Shown here: positions 43,225 through 52,610 of the stretch, in pieces
Position numbering within the stretch: position 1 is the stretch's first letter
Layout of the letters: each line of letters begins with the position of its first letter
Assembly (NCBI RefSeq): GCF_000724545.1
Contig: NZ_JHBV01000138.1
Location: forward strand, 1 to 64,000
Length of the DNA: 64,000 nt
Direction: 5' to 3'
DNA from: Aureispira sp. CCB-QB1
GTDB lineage: Bacteria > Bacteroidota > Bacteroidia > Chitinophagales > Saprospiraceae
Notes under the pieces: generated by a model
Database searches by the model: none
What the model was told of the DNA's origin: nothing
The model's input: only the letters and a program-made list of their open reading frames with translations
Program-made: the position numbers and the translations under genes

Positions 43225-44027
43225 ATAGATGGTTTGTTTTGATATGCTTGTAATTGTAAAAGTTGGTCTAAACCAACAACGGTATATCCTTCTTTCAAAA
43301 GATATTCCAAAAACAAAGGCAAGAACCTTGGTAGAAATTCTAAGTGATCGTGAAAAAGAATGACATCGCCTTTTTTAAGCTTTTTTTGTACTCGAATTAG
43401 TAGTCGTTGCTCGTCTTTAATCACAGTATCTAAAGAACGTAACGTCCATCCGATTGTTTTGTGTTTGACTTGGCCTAATGCTTTAGCAATATTAGGAGTC
43501 GTAATGCCATAAGGTGGTCTAAAAAATAAAGGCTTTTTTCCAATGTGTTGCTCAATAATGGTGTCGGTATCCAAAATTTCTTGCACGACTTTTTTGCTAG
43601 AGAAAAAATCAAAAAAATTAGAATGCGAAAAGCTGTGATTACCAACAAGGTGTCCTTCTGCATCCATTCTTTTTAATACATCAATTTGTTCTTCTGATGA
43701 TAAGTTTTTGCCGATACAGAAAAATGTGGCAGAAACTTGATACTGTTGAAGTATATCTAAGACCAAATTACTCTGAACGGGGTTTAAAACACCATCGTCA
43801 AAGGTAATGGCAATTTCTTTTTTGCTCAAATCTACCGCTTGGCAATAAGCTGGAAGGTGAAAGTTACTAGCAATTTGGGTTGTTCCAAAATAGGCAATGG
43901 TAAATCCTGTTAAAAAGATTATCAAATAAACCCACCAAGCAGAATTCAAAAATGCAGCTATTCCAAACAAGCTCAATACGCCAAGAAGTACCGTGTTGAA
44001 TCGTAAGTATTTAGGAAAAGGTCCCAT
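43221..44027 (-). CDS. Polysaccharide deacetylase (NodB domain)
   Basis: 268 residues from the ATG at 44027, one nucleotide after the previous stop (a GTG at 44036 overlaps). Two N-terminal membrane helices (VLLGVLSLFGIAAFLNS and WWVYLIIFLTGFTIAYFG). NodB motifs: TFDDGV (metal Asp), GNHSFSH, FRPPYG and VILFHDH. It should remove N-acetyl or related groups; in this cluster the target may be the lipid head group. Confidence 0.85.
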   Translation of the reverse strand: MGPFPKYLRFNTVLLGVLSLFGIAAFLNSAWWVYLIIFLTGFTIAYFGTTQIASNFHLPAYCQAVDLSKKEIAITFDDGVLNPVQSNLVLDILQQYQVSATFFCIGKNLSSEEQIDVLKRMDAEGHLVGNHSFSHSNFFDFFSSKKVVQEILDTDTIIEQHIGKKPLFFRPPYGITTPNIAKALGQVKHKTIGWTLRSLDTVIKDEQRLLIRVQKKLKKGDVILFHDHLEFLPRFLPLFLEYLLKEGYTVVGLDQLLQLQAYQNKPSI

Positions 44028-44028
44028 T

Positions 44029-45033
44029 TTATGCACTTACTTTTGATAATAGGATAATAGAATGATTAATATCTTGGTGATTGTTGTAAATCAAAATATG
44101 TTTTGGGGCTTTTTTGTGAATACCTAATGCTGTTTTTGTTGGTAAGTCTCCTTTGAGGACTTGGGCACCAACCGCCATTGCAAATGCAGTACTGGTAGGA
44201 TATTCTCCACACAATGTTTTATACTGACTATAGTCTGCTGTTGGAAATAATTCTTTTTCTATAGCAAGTGTCTTATTTCCTGTAAGGACAACATCAATGG
44301 CTTCTAAAGGAATATTAGCTTCTTGAAGTGTGTGCTGAATACTTTGTTGTACGGCAGTTTTGTCTTTGGGGCGATATAGCATGTTTACTCCTGCTACTTT
44401 GGCATAAGTATTTGGAGTAGGTTGGTCAGACAGAATAAAGCAAGCAGCACCTTCCCCCATTACCCGAACACCGGCTTTGGCACATTCTAAGCGTTCTAGT
44501 AAGATACCAAGTTTTTCGGTTTGTTCATCAATGCCGTTGACCAAAATATTATTGGCTTTATTATCATAAAATAAGAGCATGGCGTCTATCAAAGCAGATT
44601 CAAAAGAAACATTGCCTTGGACATAAGACATATTGTAACAATTGTTGTGGTGCAACAAGGCAATTTGTCCAGCAACGGTGTTGTGAGTAGATTGGACAAA
44701 AGCGGTTGGTGTCAAATAAGCCTCTTTATTTTCTATGATGGTCTCTAAAAATTTTTCGGTGTCTTTAACACAGCCCCAAGCTGTTCCAGAAATAATGGCG
44801 TCCAAAGAAGGATTGTTGGCATCGTCTAAAGCTTTGTGTGCAGTGGCTAATCCCATCCGAACAATACGACTCATTCTACGAAGCAATTTTTTTTGTATAA
44901 ACTCTTTGTAGTTGGGTTCTTGACAAGTAAAAAAAGCGCCCTGTGGAGGTGCAATAGTTGCTCCCATTGGTTGATAAAATGTCTCTTGCGGAGAAATATT
45001 GCTAAGACCATTGATGTAAATATTCTTTTTCAT
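44029..45033 (-). CDS. Degenerate ketosynthase (chain-length-factor-like)
   Basis: 334 residues with a thiolase fold (THNTVAGQIALLHHNNCYNMSYVQGNVSFESALIDAM). The catalytic Cys and the two His of active ketosynthases are not at their places: MSYVQGNVSFES replaces TACSS, TGNKTLAIEKE replaces HGTxTPxND, and CGEYPTSTAFAMAVGA replaces GHTxGA. This is expected for a heterodimer partner like ApeC or type II PKS chain length factor. The likely partner is the active KS at 45061-46269, 27 nt upstream. Confidence 0.8.
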   Translation of the reverse strand: MKKNIYINGLSNISPQETFYQPMGATIAPPQGAFFTCQEPNYKEFIQKKLLRRMSRIVRMGLATAHKALDDANNPSLDAIISGTAWGCVKDTEKFLETIIENKEAYLTPTAFVQSTHNTVAGQIALLHHNNCYNMSYVQGNVSFESALIDAMLLFYDNKANNILVNGIDEQTEKLGILLERLECAKAGVRVMGEGAACFILSDQPTPNTYAKVAGVNMLYRPKDKTAVQQSIQHTLQEANIPLEAIDVVLTGNKTLAIEKELFPTADYSQYKTLCGEYPTSTAFAMAVGAQVLKGDLPTKTALGIHKKAPKHILIYNNHQDINHSIILLSKVSA

Positions 45034-45060
45034 AGTGCAATTTTGCCAAAAGTAATGGGA

Positions 45061-46269
45061 TTATTGGTAGGCTTTGAAAACCAATGAAGAGGTGTTGCCT
45101 CCAAAACCAAAAGAATTGGATAAAATGTAGTTTAATTCTTGATTTTCGAGCAGTTCTGTTTCAGGGATCATTGTTCCTCCTAAAGCCTCGATGGGGGTTT
45201 CGAACCTCAAGTTAGGGTAAATGATTTTATGTTGTAAGGCTAAAACAGACAATACTGCTTCTACGCCCCCAGAAGCCCCTAAAGTATGCCCTGTAAAGGC
45301 TTTTGTAGAACTAAACTTAGGCATATTCTTACCAAAAAGCCGCTGCATAGCAATGCCTTCAGACAAGTCATTATTAGGCGTCCCTGTTCCATGAACATTA
45401 ACATAGTCAATTTGACTAGGCTCTATCTGTGCAACATCTAAGGCTCCTTTCATGGCTAAAAAGGCGCCTGTTCCATCAGGAGAAGAGGCTGTTTGATGGT
45501 AAGCGTCATTGCTATTGGCATAACCAACTAGTTCGCCTAAAATATGGGCTTCTTTGGCAATGCCTTCAGCTTCCAAAACAATAAAACCAGCTCCTTCCCC
45601 TAAATTTAATCCACGTCGATTTTCATCAAAAGGTTGACTATAGGCTTCATCCAATATCTGTAAAACATTAAAACCATTGACAGTAAATTTTGTCAAGGCA
45701 TCTACTCCCCCAACAATAGCACGATCCAATAAACCATGTTTAATCATTCGAGCTCCAAGCATGATGGTATTGGCAGCAGAAGAACAGGCGGTACTAATCG
45801 TAGACACCATTCCTGTTGCACCCAAACTGTCTGCAATTCGCTCCGTACTTTCGGCACATTCGTGCGTTAGCATCGTTTGGACATCTCCAGCTTGTTCATC
45901 TTCCATGAAATCCGCATAGAAGTGCTCTGTTTTATCCATTCCACCGACTGTATTACCAGAAAAAACGCCCGTTCTACCATCGCCCAAAACGGGACTTCCA
46001 GCCGAACGCCAAGCCTCCTGTGCGGCAATAATTCCTAACAAACTTGTTCTCGTAATACGTGTTTGAGGATCTATATTGGCCAATGCGCAAAGCTGTTGAT
46101 TATCATACTTGACTTCACACAGAGGAAGTTTGCCTTTGTGTACTGTTTGCAAATATTGAATTTCTCCAACACCTGAACTGGCAGATTTGATGTTCGATAA
46201 TGTTTCAGAGGTATTTTTGCCAATGGCAGAAATAATCCCGATTCCAGTTATAAAAATGCGCTTAGCCAT
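45061..46269 (-). CDS. Beta-ketoacyl-ACP synthase (FabF-type, active)
   Basis: 402 residues. Complete triad: Cys in STACSSAANT, His in VHGTGTPNND, His in TGHTLGASGG. It extends the polyene chain with malonyl-ACP. ACP precedes it by 13 nt and the CLF-like protein follows, giving a KS/CLF/ACP unit as in aryl-polyene synthesis. Confidence 0.9.
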   Translation of the reverse strand: MAKRIFITGIGIISAIGKNTSETLSNIKSASSGVGEIQYLQTVHKGKLPLCEVKYDNQQLCALANIDPQTRITRTSLLGIIAAQEAWRSAGSPVLGDGRTGVFSGNTVGGMDKTEHFYADFMEDEQAGDVQTMLTHECAESTERIADSLGATGMVSTISTACSSAANTIMLGARMIKHGLLDRAIVGGVDALTKFTVNGFNVLQILDEAYSQPFDENRRGLNLGEGAGFIVLEAEGIAKEAHILGELVGYANSNDAYHQTASSPDGTGAFLAMKGALDVAQIEPSQIDYVNVHGTGTPNNDLSEGIAMQRLFGKNMPKFSSTKAFTGHTLGASGGVEAVLSVLALQHKIIYPNLRFETPIEALGGTMIPETELLENQELNYILSNSFGFGGNTSSLVFKAYQ

Positions 46270-46282
46270 TAATTAAATCCTT

Positions 46283-46543
46283 TTAATTTTGGTGTTGTAA
46301 AATATACTCAGCCATTGTATTTAATGAGTGAAAGATTTTTTTTCCTTCGTCTTGGTTTTTGATTTTGATGCCATATTCCTTATCTAAAAGTACAATTAGT
46401 TCTAAAGCATCAATAGAATCTAAGCCCAATTCTCCATTGGCATCAAAAAGCATCTCATTAGGGTCAATTTCATCTGGTTCTACATCCTCTAGATTCAATT
46501 GTTTAATAATTTGAACTTTTAGTTTTTCGATTAACTCTTCCAT
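46283..46543 (-). CDS. Acyl carrier protein
   Basis: 86 residues. LGLDSIDALELIVLLDKEYG contains the phosphopantetheine Ser (DSID). One of two ACPs in the cluster; the Sfp-type transferase at 54651 is a likely activator. Confidence 0.92.
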   Translation of the reverse strand: MEELIEKLKVQIIKQLNLEDVEPDEIDPNEMLFDANGELGLDSIDALELIVLLDKEYGIKIKNQDEGKKIFHSLNTMAEYILQHQN

Positions 46544-46662
46544 TTTCTAAAATTTTATTATTGTAAGAACCAATATCTTACATTTGGTTTTTTGTTATTT
46601 CTATTCTGTTATTTATTGACTCCAAACAGCTTTTTAAAAAAGTGCAAAAGCTTATTAAAGGG

Positions 46663-47226
46663 CTATTCATTTACAAGGTACAAGATAGCGTGATAATCTT
46701 CATCTGTATAATCTACCCAGCCTGTTAAACATATTTTAGCCGTTTCGGTTTGTAACATATCTTGGCTGTATTCTAGTAGCATTTCCTTATCAAACTGGTT
46801 GCTAACAAAAAAAACAGATTCTCCTTTTATATTGTATTTGATGCAAATTTCACCCACCATGATATTGGGTAAGGTGTATACAAAAACAGCAGGACTAGGA
46901 AAATAGTTATCTCTATCTTTTATAGAGTCGGTGTATTTAGAATCTGTGTGTAAGGTAGAATTAGAATTGGCCATGACTACTCCGATTTCTTCGGGAGCGT
47001 ATCCATCCAATTGTCCATCCTTTAGTAAAAAATGTGCTGCTACAAAGGCTAGTTTGCACAAACGATCCATTTTATGAAACTTAGGATAGTTTAATTCAAA
47101 TTCCTTATAAGCTCCTTTTATAAATTTAGGAAATGGGAGGGCTGTATTTTCATAAATAACCCGCCCATTTATGTTAATTGTTCCTGCTTTTATTTCACAG
47201 CAAGGATAGGTTGTTGTTTGTTTCAT
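46663..47226 (-). CDS. Half-length ketosynthase-like protein
   Basis: 187 residues resembling the N-terminal half of a ketosynthase (KMDRLCKLAFVAAHFLL, IGVVMANSNSTLHTDS, FPSPAVFVYTLPNIMVGEICIKYNIKGESVFFVSNQFD). No catalytic Cys is present where FFVSNQFD stands, and the C-terminal half with both His is absent. The 119-nt gap to the ACP shows no remnant of that half. Similar ~190-residue proteins recur in flexirubin clusters, so it is probably a conserved subunit rather than a recent truncation. It starts 6 nt after the next ketosynthase. Confidence 0.65.
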   Translation of the reverse strand: MKQTTTYPCCEIKAGTININGRVIYENTALPFPKFIKGAYKEFELNYPKFHKMDRLCKLAFVAAHFLLKDGQLDGYAPEEIGVVMANSNSTLHTDSKYTDSIKDRDNYFPSPAVFVYTLPNIMVGEICIKYNIKGESVFFVSNQFDKEMLLEYSQDMLQTETAKICLTGWVDYTDEDYHAILYLVNE

Positions 47227-47232
47227 GGCGTG

Positions 47233-48399
47233 TTAAGTTGATGATTTTGAAAAAATCATAGCAGCATTACAACCACCAAAACCAGACGCTGTTTTAAGGC
47301 ATTTTTGTAAAGGCTTGGAGCTTGTTTTCTCAATGACATTTATTTTCTTTGGAACACCTAGTTCTTCAAATCCTAGAGAACGATAGAGTAAATTATCTTT
47401 CAAAGATTGAATGGCTACAATGCTTTCAATAAGCCCCGCAGCACCCAAGGTATGTCCAATATAGCCTTTTAGGCTGTTTAGAGGAACTTCTTGCAAATTG
47501 GCTAATGCAATTGCTTTTGATTCCATTTCATCGTTATAAGGAGTAGCCGTTCCGTGCATAGACATATAGTCAATTTCTTCTTTAGGACAATGGGCATCCT
47601 TTAGTGCCTTATTAATGGCAATAAACAAACCATCTCCTGTTCTTGATGGTCCTGAAATATGGTTGGCATCGTTGGACGAAGCACCACCGTCTATGGTAAT
47701 AACTTCGTTCTGATGGGCTGGTTTATTGGTACTTAGCACTACCGTTCCAATCCCTTCTCCTAGATTGATACCTATCCGATTTTTGTCATAAGGTTTGCAG
47801 GGCGCATTGCTCATTGCCTTGAAAGATTGAAACCCAGATAAAGTAAATTCTGAAATTAAATCACCACCTGTAACAACGATGTTCTTGTATTTCTTTTTTC
47901 TTAATAATCGTTTGGCAACATCCATGGCTAAAACACCTGAAATGCAAGCATTACAAACAACCAACGGCGTATTAGGATTCTTAAAATAAAGCTGAACTTG
48001 TTTTGCTAAGCTTCCCAGCTGCACCCTTTCTTTAGGAAATTTTCCTCTGTTTTTATGCTCTAGCAAATCAATATTGCCTTTAGTAGAAGCCACAATAATT
48101 AATGTATCTTCTGCCGTCAAATCTACAGAAACATTGGACGTCGCATCTAAGATAGATAGCAAAAACAATTGCTCTAATTTAGAATACTGTGTTGCGGATT
48201 GAAGCTGTTGAGCTGCCTTTGTTGCTAAAATATCCTCTTGTATTTTAGAAATCCAAACAGGAGTAGGATAAATAGAAGGGTCATGGTGGCAGGTTACGCC
48301 CGTTTGTTCAGCAACAATTTTCTCCCAGTTGGCTTTTGTTGTAAACCCCAAGGAAGAAATAATATTGTCAGCAATAATATAGATAGGTGTTTTTTTCAT
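47233..48399 (-). CDS. Beta-ketoacyl-ACP synthase (active)
   Basis: 388 residues. Cys in VVCNACISGVLAMD, His in MHGTATPYNDE, and His in IGHTLGAAG are all present. It may form a complex with the half-length ketosynthase-like protein encoded immediately downstream, as pairs of active and inactive ketosynthases are the rule in these pathways. Confidence 0.9.
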   Translation of the reverse strand: MKKTPIYIIADNIISSLGFTTKANWEKIVAEQTGVTCHHDPSIYPTPVWISKIQEDILATKAAQQLQSATQYSKLEQLFLLSILDATSNVSVDLTAEDTLIIVASTKGNIDLLEHKNRGKFPKERVQLGSLAKQVQLYFKNPNTPLVVCNACISGVLAMDVAKRLLRKKKYKNIVVTGGDLISEFTLSGFQSFKAMSNAPCKPYDKNRIGINLGEGIGTVVLSTNKPAHQNEVITIDGGASSNDANHISGPSRTGDGLFIAINKALKDAHCPKEEIDYMSMHGTATPYNDEMESKAIALANLQEVPLNSLKGYIGHTLGAAGLIESIVAIQSLKDNLLYRSLGFEELGVPKKINVIEKTSSKPLQKCLKTASGFGGCNAAMIFSKSST

Positions 48400-48445
48400 T
48401 TAGTATACTTAGTGACAGTTTGATTCCAAGAGTAGAGGGTTGTTT

Positions 48446-48904
48446 TTAAAGCAATCCCCACTTTTGTTTCCACTCTTCATAAAATGTAGGAACAGCCAAA
48501 TACAATTCCCGATTTTCGTCTAAAAATACCTGTGTTGTTTCCCCTGTAGCAGAGAGCGCACCATCACTTTTGCGATAAATTTTATAATCAAAGAAAAGCT
48601 TTGCAGCAGGAGTGTCAATAAATGTTGTTTCGATAATAGCCGTATCGCCATATTCCAATGGATTCATGTGTTCACAGCGCATGCTTACAATAGGAATTAG
48701 GAAGTTATTATTTTTAACATCTAAATACGTGATACCGTATTTTTTGCCCCAAGCTTCTCGACCATCTTCAAAAAAACGAACATAGTGTCCATGCCATACA
48801 ACAGCCATAGAATCTACTTCGCTAAATTTAATAGGTTGCTCAAAAGTATGTTGAAGTGTTTTTCCTGTAATACGTCTTCGTTTGCCTCTCCGAATGGTTT
48901 TCAT
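48446..48904 (-). CDS. Acyl-CoA/acyl-ACP thioesterase (4HBT family)
   Basis: 152 residues from the ATG at 48904, 2 nt after the upstream stop. Hot-dog fold with FSEVDSMAVVWHGHYVRFFEDGREAW, the 4-hydroxybenzoyl-CoA thioesterase signature. It likely hydrolyses thioester intermediates or edits the pigment pathway. Confidence 0.88.
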   Translation of the reverse strand: MKTIRRGKRRRITGKTLQHTFEQPIKFSEVDSMAVVWHGHYVRFFEDGREAWGKKYGITYLDVKNNNFLIPIVSMRCEHMNPLEYGDTAIIETTFIDTPAAKLFFDYKIYRKSDGALSATGETTQVFLDENRELYLAVPTFYEEWKQKWGLL

Positions 48905-48906
48905 AG

Positions 48907-49365
48907 TTATGCTTGTTCCGTGTCTGCAATGAAAATTTTCATTTGGCATTTAGCCATTACTTGATCCCCTACTTTAGAAACGCCATTAATTAAAGTGAAA
49001 TTCATGATCTCATGTTCGATTTCTATTTCAGTAACTAACTGGTCTCCAATTTTAGGAAGCTGCTCAATAGTTAGATTTTTAATTGCCCCAATAAACCCAA
49101 CAGGAGGCTTCTCCCCTGCTAGACTAGACAAATAACCAACTTGTGCAGCAGCAGTTTGGGCAATATTTTCTGATAAGCCTGATGCTTGAAAAAGACCTTC
49201 TTCGCAAAAGACATTATCCTCCTTAATTGTTAAGGCAGTAACCGCTTTTTGCGCATCAACTGCTAGGATGGTGTCAATCATTGCCATTGGCGGTTTTTGA
49301 GGAATCATCTGAAGAACCGAATCGCCAGTAACTAAAGGCACTGTGGGGGAATTTGTATTATCCAT
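48907..49365 (-). CDS. ApeP-like 3-hydroxyacyl-ACP dehydratase
   Basis: 152 residues from the ATG at 49365, which overlaps the acyltransferase gene by 8 nt. Single hot-dog domain: VLQMIPQKPPMAMIDTILAVD, then EEGLFQASGLSENIAQTAAAQVGY, the pattern of the divergent dehydratases of aryl-polyene clusters (usually PHRPPM; here PQKPPM). Probably works with the FabZ-like enzyme at 41436. Confidence 0.8.
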   Translation of the reverse strand: MDNTNSPTVPLVTGDSVLQMIPQKPPMAMIDTILAVDAQKAVTALTIKEDNVFCEEGLFQASGLSENIAQTAAAQVGYLSSLAGEKPPVGFIGAIKNLTIEQLPKIGDQLVTEIEIEHEIMNFTLINGVSKVGDQVMAKCQMKIFIADTEQA

Positions 49366-50305
49366 TACTTGCTTGCTTTTTTTTTGTGTTATTGCGTTTT
49401 CGTCTAGAAGAAGTTTGGGTAGGTGTGTCAGGGACAGCCCAAAAATCATAAAAATTGTACCATTGATATGGGTATAATCGAATTTTTTCTTCTACACTAG
49501 TTGCAAAGTATTGAGCGGCATCTTGTACGGATGTGGAATCCCTAAATGGTGGTGTGGAGTAAAAGTGATAATGACTAACCGTTTCCTTAAAGGCAAAAAC
49601 AATGGTATAAGGTACCTTCATTCGCGTAATCAGCTGAAATGGTCCAGCTGGCAAATGAGCCTTTTCGCCAAAGAAATCGACGACTACTGTTTCTGCACCA
49701 GGCAAAAAACGATCTCCGTGCATACAAAGAATTTCACCATTCCTTAAAGCAGTACCCATTTTGATAATATGAGAAAAATCATCTCCAATACCAATAATAT
49801 TTGCTGCTTGTTTGACTTGAATGCGATCTAGGAATGCTTTGATTTTTTGATGCTCTGCTTCCAACATGACGATGTTAACACGTGCATGATTTCCCACACT
49901 ATCTTCCAACATACTACCAGCCATTGACCAATTTCCTCCATGGCAACTGATTAGTACGCCTCCGTTGCCTTCTTCGGCAATGGTTTGCAAATGCTCAATC
50001 CCATCAAAGTAGTATGTAAACTTATGATTCTGCCCAGCCAATACTGCTGTACGATCAATTAAGGCTTGTCCAAAAGAAAAATAGGTTCTATAAACAGCCC
50101 ATGCACTAGGTAATCTTCCTTTTTTTAGACGTTTTCTAAAGAAAGAATAAATTGCCTTGGTAGAGGTTGGAGCAAATAGAACGAAATAGAATGAGACAAA
50201 GACTAAGAGCAGATAAGCCGCTCGAAGCCCCAGATTTTTTAAGATAAAAACGAAAATTTTATATCCTAATAGCCCACCCCTAGTTTTTCCTTTCCAAGAA
50301 GCCAT
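49358..50305 (-). CDS. LpxL/HtrB-like acyltransferase, Glu of HX4E replaced
   Basis: 315 residues. One N-terminal helix (NLGLRAAYLLLVFVSFYFVLF). The catalytic region reads ISCHGGNWSMAG: LpxL-type enzymes have HX4E (HFGNWE), so His is kept but Glu is Ser here. Later GDRFLPGAETVVVDFFG and LPAGPFQLITRMKVP match the family. In aryl-polyene clusters this protein is thought to acylate a lipid anchor. The C-terminus is very basic (SSRRKRNNTKKKQ). Confidence 0.82.
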   Translation of the reverse strand: MASWKGKTRGGLLGYKIFVFILKNLGLRAAYLLLVFVSFYFVLFAPTSTKAIYSFFRKRLKKGRLPSAWAVYRTYFSFGQALIDRTAVLAGQNHKFTYYFDGIEHLQTIAEEGNGGVLISCHGGNWSMAGSMLEDSVGNHARVNIVMLEAEHQKIKAFLDRIQVKQAANIIGIGDDFSHIIKMGTALRNGEILCMHGDRFLPGAETVVVDFFGEKAHLPAGPFQLITRMKVPYTIVFAFKETVSHYHFYSTPPFRDSTSVQDAAQYFATSVEEKIRLYPYQWYNFYDFWAVPDTPTQTSSRRKRNNTKKKQASNG

Positions 50306-50311
50306 ATTTCT

Positions 50312-50578
50312 TTACGATGCGTTTTCTTGTGTAAATTTGTGCAAATGAGTTTCAATCATAGTGTAAAAGTCCTCAAAGGTATCAACACCTTTGAAATCTT
50401 CTGCTGTTAATTTGAAACCAAAGTGATTTTGTATCACTACAACCAAATCTACGTAATCTAAACTGTCTAAATCTAATGTTTCGTGTAAGTTTTCATCCAA
50501 AATGATGTCATCAGGATCAACCTCAAATTCGTCAATCAAAAAACGATTTGTGGTCTCAATTATCTTTGCTCTTTCCAT
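50312..50578 (-). CDS. Acyl carrier protein
   Basis: 88 residues. LDLDSLDYVDLVVVIQNHFG contains the phosphopantetheine Ser (DSLD). Second ACP of the cluster, 1 nt after the ketosynthase stop. Confidence 0.92.
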   Translation of the reverse strand: MERAKIIETTNRFLIDEFEVDPDDIILDENLHETLDLDSLDYVDLVVVIQNHFGFKLTAEDFKGVDTFEDFYTMIETHLHKFTQENAS

Positions 50579-50579
50579 T

Positions 50580-51806
50580 TTATTGTTTGAATTTTCTGAT
50601 GATTAATGATGAATTAGTACCTCCAAACCCAAAAGAATTGGATAAGAATGTATCTATATCATGGTTTATTGTTGTTGTTGCCAAATTAAGAGGTTTAGCT
50701 TCTTCGGCTACATTTTCTAAGTTGATATTAGGTGCAATAAAAGAGTTTTGCATCATAAGCAAGCTATAAACAATTTCACTTGCTCCAGCCATCCAGCATT
50801 CGTGTCCTGTCATAGATTTGGTAGAACTTACATAAGGGCAGTTATCGCCTCCAAACACAGAACTAATTGCCATTGCTTCGTGCTTATCTCCTAGAGGTGT
50901 AGATGTTGCATGGGCATTAATATAGTCAATATCAGAAGGGGCAACATTAGCTTGATCCAATGCCATTCTAAGAGAACGAGCGGGTCCCTCTACACTAGGT
51001 TGAGAGATATGCAGTCCATTAGAAGAGAAGCCATATCCGATTACTTCCGCCAAAATAGTTGCACCTCGTGCAATAGCAGACTCATAACTTTCTAAAATGA
51101 CAGTGGCACCACCCCCACTAGGAACTAATCCGTCTCTACCAGCATCAAAAGGTCTAGAAGCCTTGGTAGGATCATCCATTTGCACAGAAAAAGCCCCTAA
51201 GCCATCAAAACTACCCATTGCATTGGCATTGACTTCTTGTGCACCACCACAGACAACCATACTTTGCAAACCTTGTTTGATGAACATATATCCCAATCCA
51301 ATAGCATGGGAACCACTGGCACAAGCAGCACTAATGGTAAAATTGATGCCTTTGAGCCTGAATATCGTAGACAGGTTCATATTGATAGTTGAGTTCATGG
51401 ATTTGAAAATATTGCCAGATCCCATCAAGGTAGTATCTTTGACTTCTCGCAACTTATCAATTCCCTCTATTACTGATTGAGCGGTACTATCGTTACCATA
51501 CAAAAGACCAATAATATGACTATCTAAAAAAGCATCATCAATACCTGCCATTTGTAAAGCCTCTATTGTTGCCATATAAGCGTAACGACTTTCCTGTCCC
51601 ATTCCCACACGCATTCTACGCTTCAGCATTTTCTTTAGATTAGGCTCAGGTAAGATTCCTGTCAAAGCAGAGCGATAGCCCATTTCTGTACGAATGGGAT
51701 CAATACCGATGCCAGATTTGCCTGCATACAGTGAATTCTTTACCTCTTCTAAGTTAGCACCTAAACAAGAGTAAATTCCCATTCCTGTTATTACAACTCT
51801 ATTCAT
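50580..51806 (-). CDS. Beta-ketoacyl-ACP synthase (FabB/F-type)
   Basis: 408 residues. Cys in SAACASGSHAIG, His in NAHATSTPLGDKHEA, and His in TGHECWMAGASE. The third motif differs from the usual GHTxGAAG, as in FabB-like synthases. It is in an operon with the ACP and FabG (gap 12 nt). Confidence 0.9.
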   Translation of the reverse strand: MNRVVITGMGIYSCLGANLEEVKNSLYAGKSGIGIDPIRTEMGYRSALTGILPEPNLKKMLKRRMRVGMGQESRYAYMATIEALQMAGIDDAFLDSHIIGLLYGNDSTAQSVIEGIDKLREVKDTTLMGSGNIFKSMNSTINMNLSTIFRLKGINFTISAACASGSHAIGLGYMFIKQGLQSMVVCGGAQEVNANAMGSFDGLGAFSVQMDDPTKASRPFDAGRDGLVPSGGGATVILESYESAIARGATILAEVIGYGFSSNGLHISQPSVEGPARSLRMALDQANVAPSDIDYINAHATSTPLGDKHEAMAISSVFGGDNCPYVSSTKSMTGHECWMAGASEIVYSLLMMQNSFIAPNINLENVAEEAKPLNLATTTINHDIDTFLSNSFGFGGTNSSLIIRKFKQ

Positions 51807-51818
51807 TTGTTCATATAA

Positions 51819-52568
51819 TTAAGTGTGTAAGCCACCATTAATCGAGATGACTTCACCAGTAACATAAGAAGCCTTGGGAGAAGCTAAGAAAGCCACAACA
51901 TCTGCAACTTCTTCAGAAGTTCCAAAGCGGCGAAGAGGAATAATGGAGCGATATTGTTTTTCTTCAATACCTTCTGTCATATCTGTTTTTATAAATCCTG
52001 GTGCAACAGCATTAACCGTAATTTTGGCGCGACCAACTTCCTGTGCGAGGGCTTTTGTTGCACCAATTATAGCCGCTTTAGCAGCTGAATAATTCGTCTG
52101 TCCTGGCATCCCTTTAATTCCAGAAAGAGACACAACATTGACAATACGACCATAGCGATTTGTCAACATTTTACCAAATACAGGTTTGGTGACATTATAA
52201 AAACCCGCAATATTGACATTCAATACAGCATCCCAGTTTTCTTCTTCCATCCACATAAACAAAGCATCTTTGCGAAATCCTGCATTGTTAATCAAAACCT
52301 CAATGGGCGAATCAGGGTGCTCTTCCATCCATTTTACCAATGTTGCATCTACTTGCGCTTTGTTGGCAACATCAAATTGTAATAATTCTGCTTTTACATG
52401 GTACTGTTCTACTAGTTTGGCAGTTTCTTGAGCGGCTGTTTTGTTGCTGTTGTAATTAACAAGAATGTTGTAACCCATTTCCGCTAACTTTTCGCAAATA
52501 GCACGACCGATTCCTCTTGAACCTCCTGTTACTAGAGCATATTTATTCTCGTGAGTGTCTGGTGTCAT
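51819..52568 (-). CDS. 3-oxoacyl-ACP reductase (FabG-type SDR)
   Basis: 249 residues. TGGSRGIGRA nucleotide loop, NNAG, catalytic Ser in VVSLSGIKG and YSAAK, and the end GEVISINGGLHT. It reduces the beta-keto group after each condensation. Confidence 0.92.
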   Translation of the reverse strand: MTPDTHENKYALVTGGSRGIGRAICEKLAEMGYNILVNYNSNKTAAQETAKLVEQYHVKAELLQFDVANKAQVDATLVKWMEEHPDSPIEVLINNAGFRKDALFMWMEEENWDAVLNVNIAGFYNVTKPVFGKMLTNRYGRIVNVVSLSGIKGMPGQTNYSAAKAAIIGATKALAQEVGRAKITVNAVAPGFIKTDMTEGIEEKQYRSIIPLRRFGTSEEVADVVAFLASPKASYVTGEVISINGGLHT

Positions 52569-52610
52569 TTTATGTTTGTCTTCTTTTAGTGTACAGGTAC
52601 TTCATTTCAA

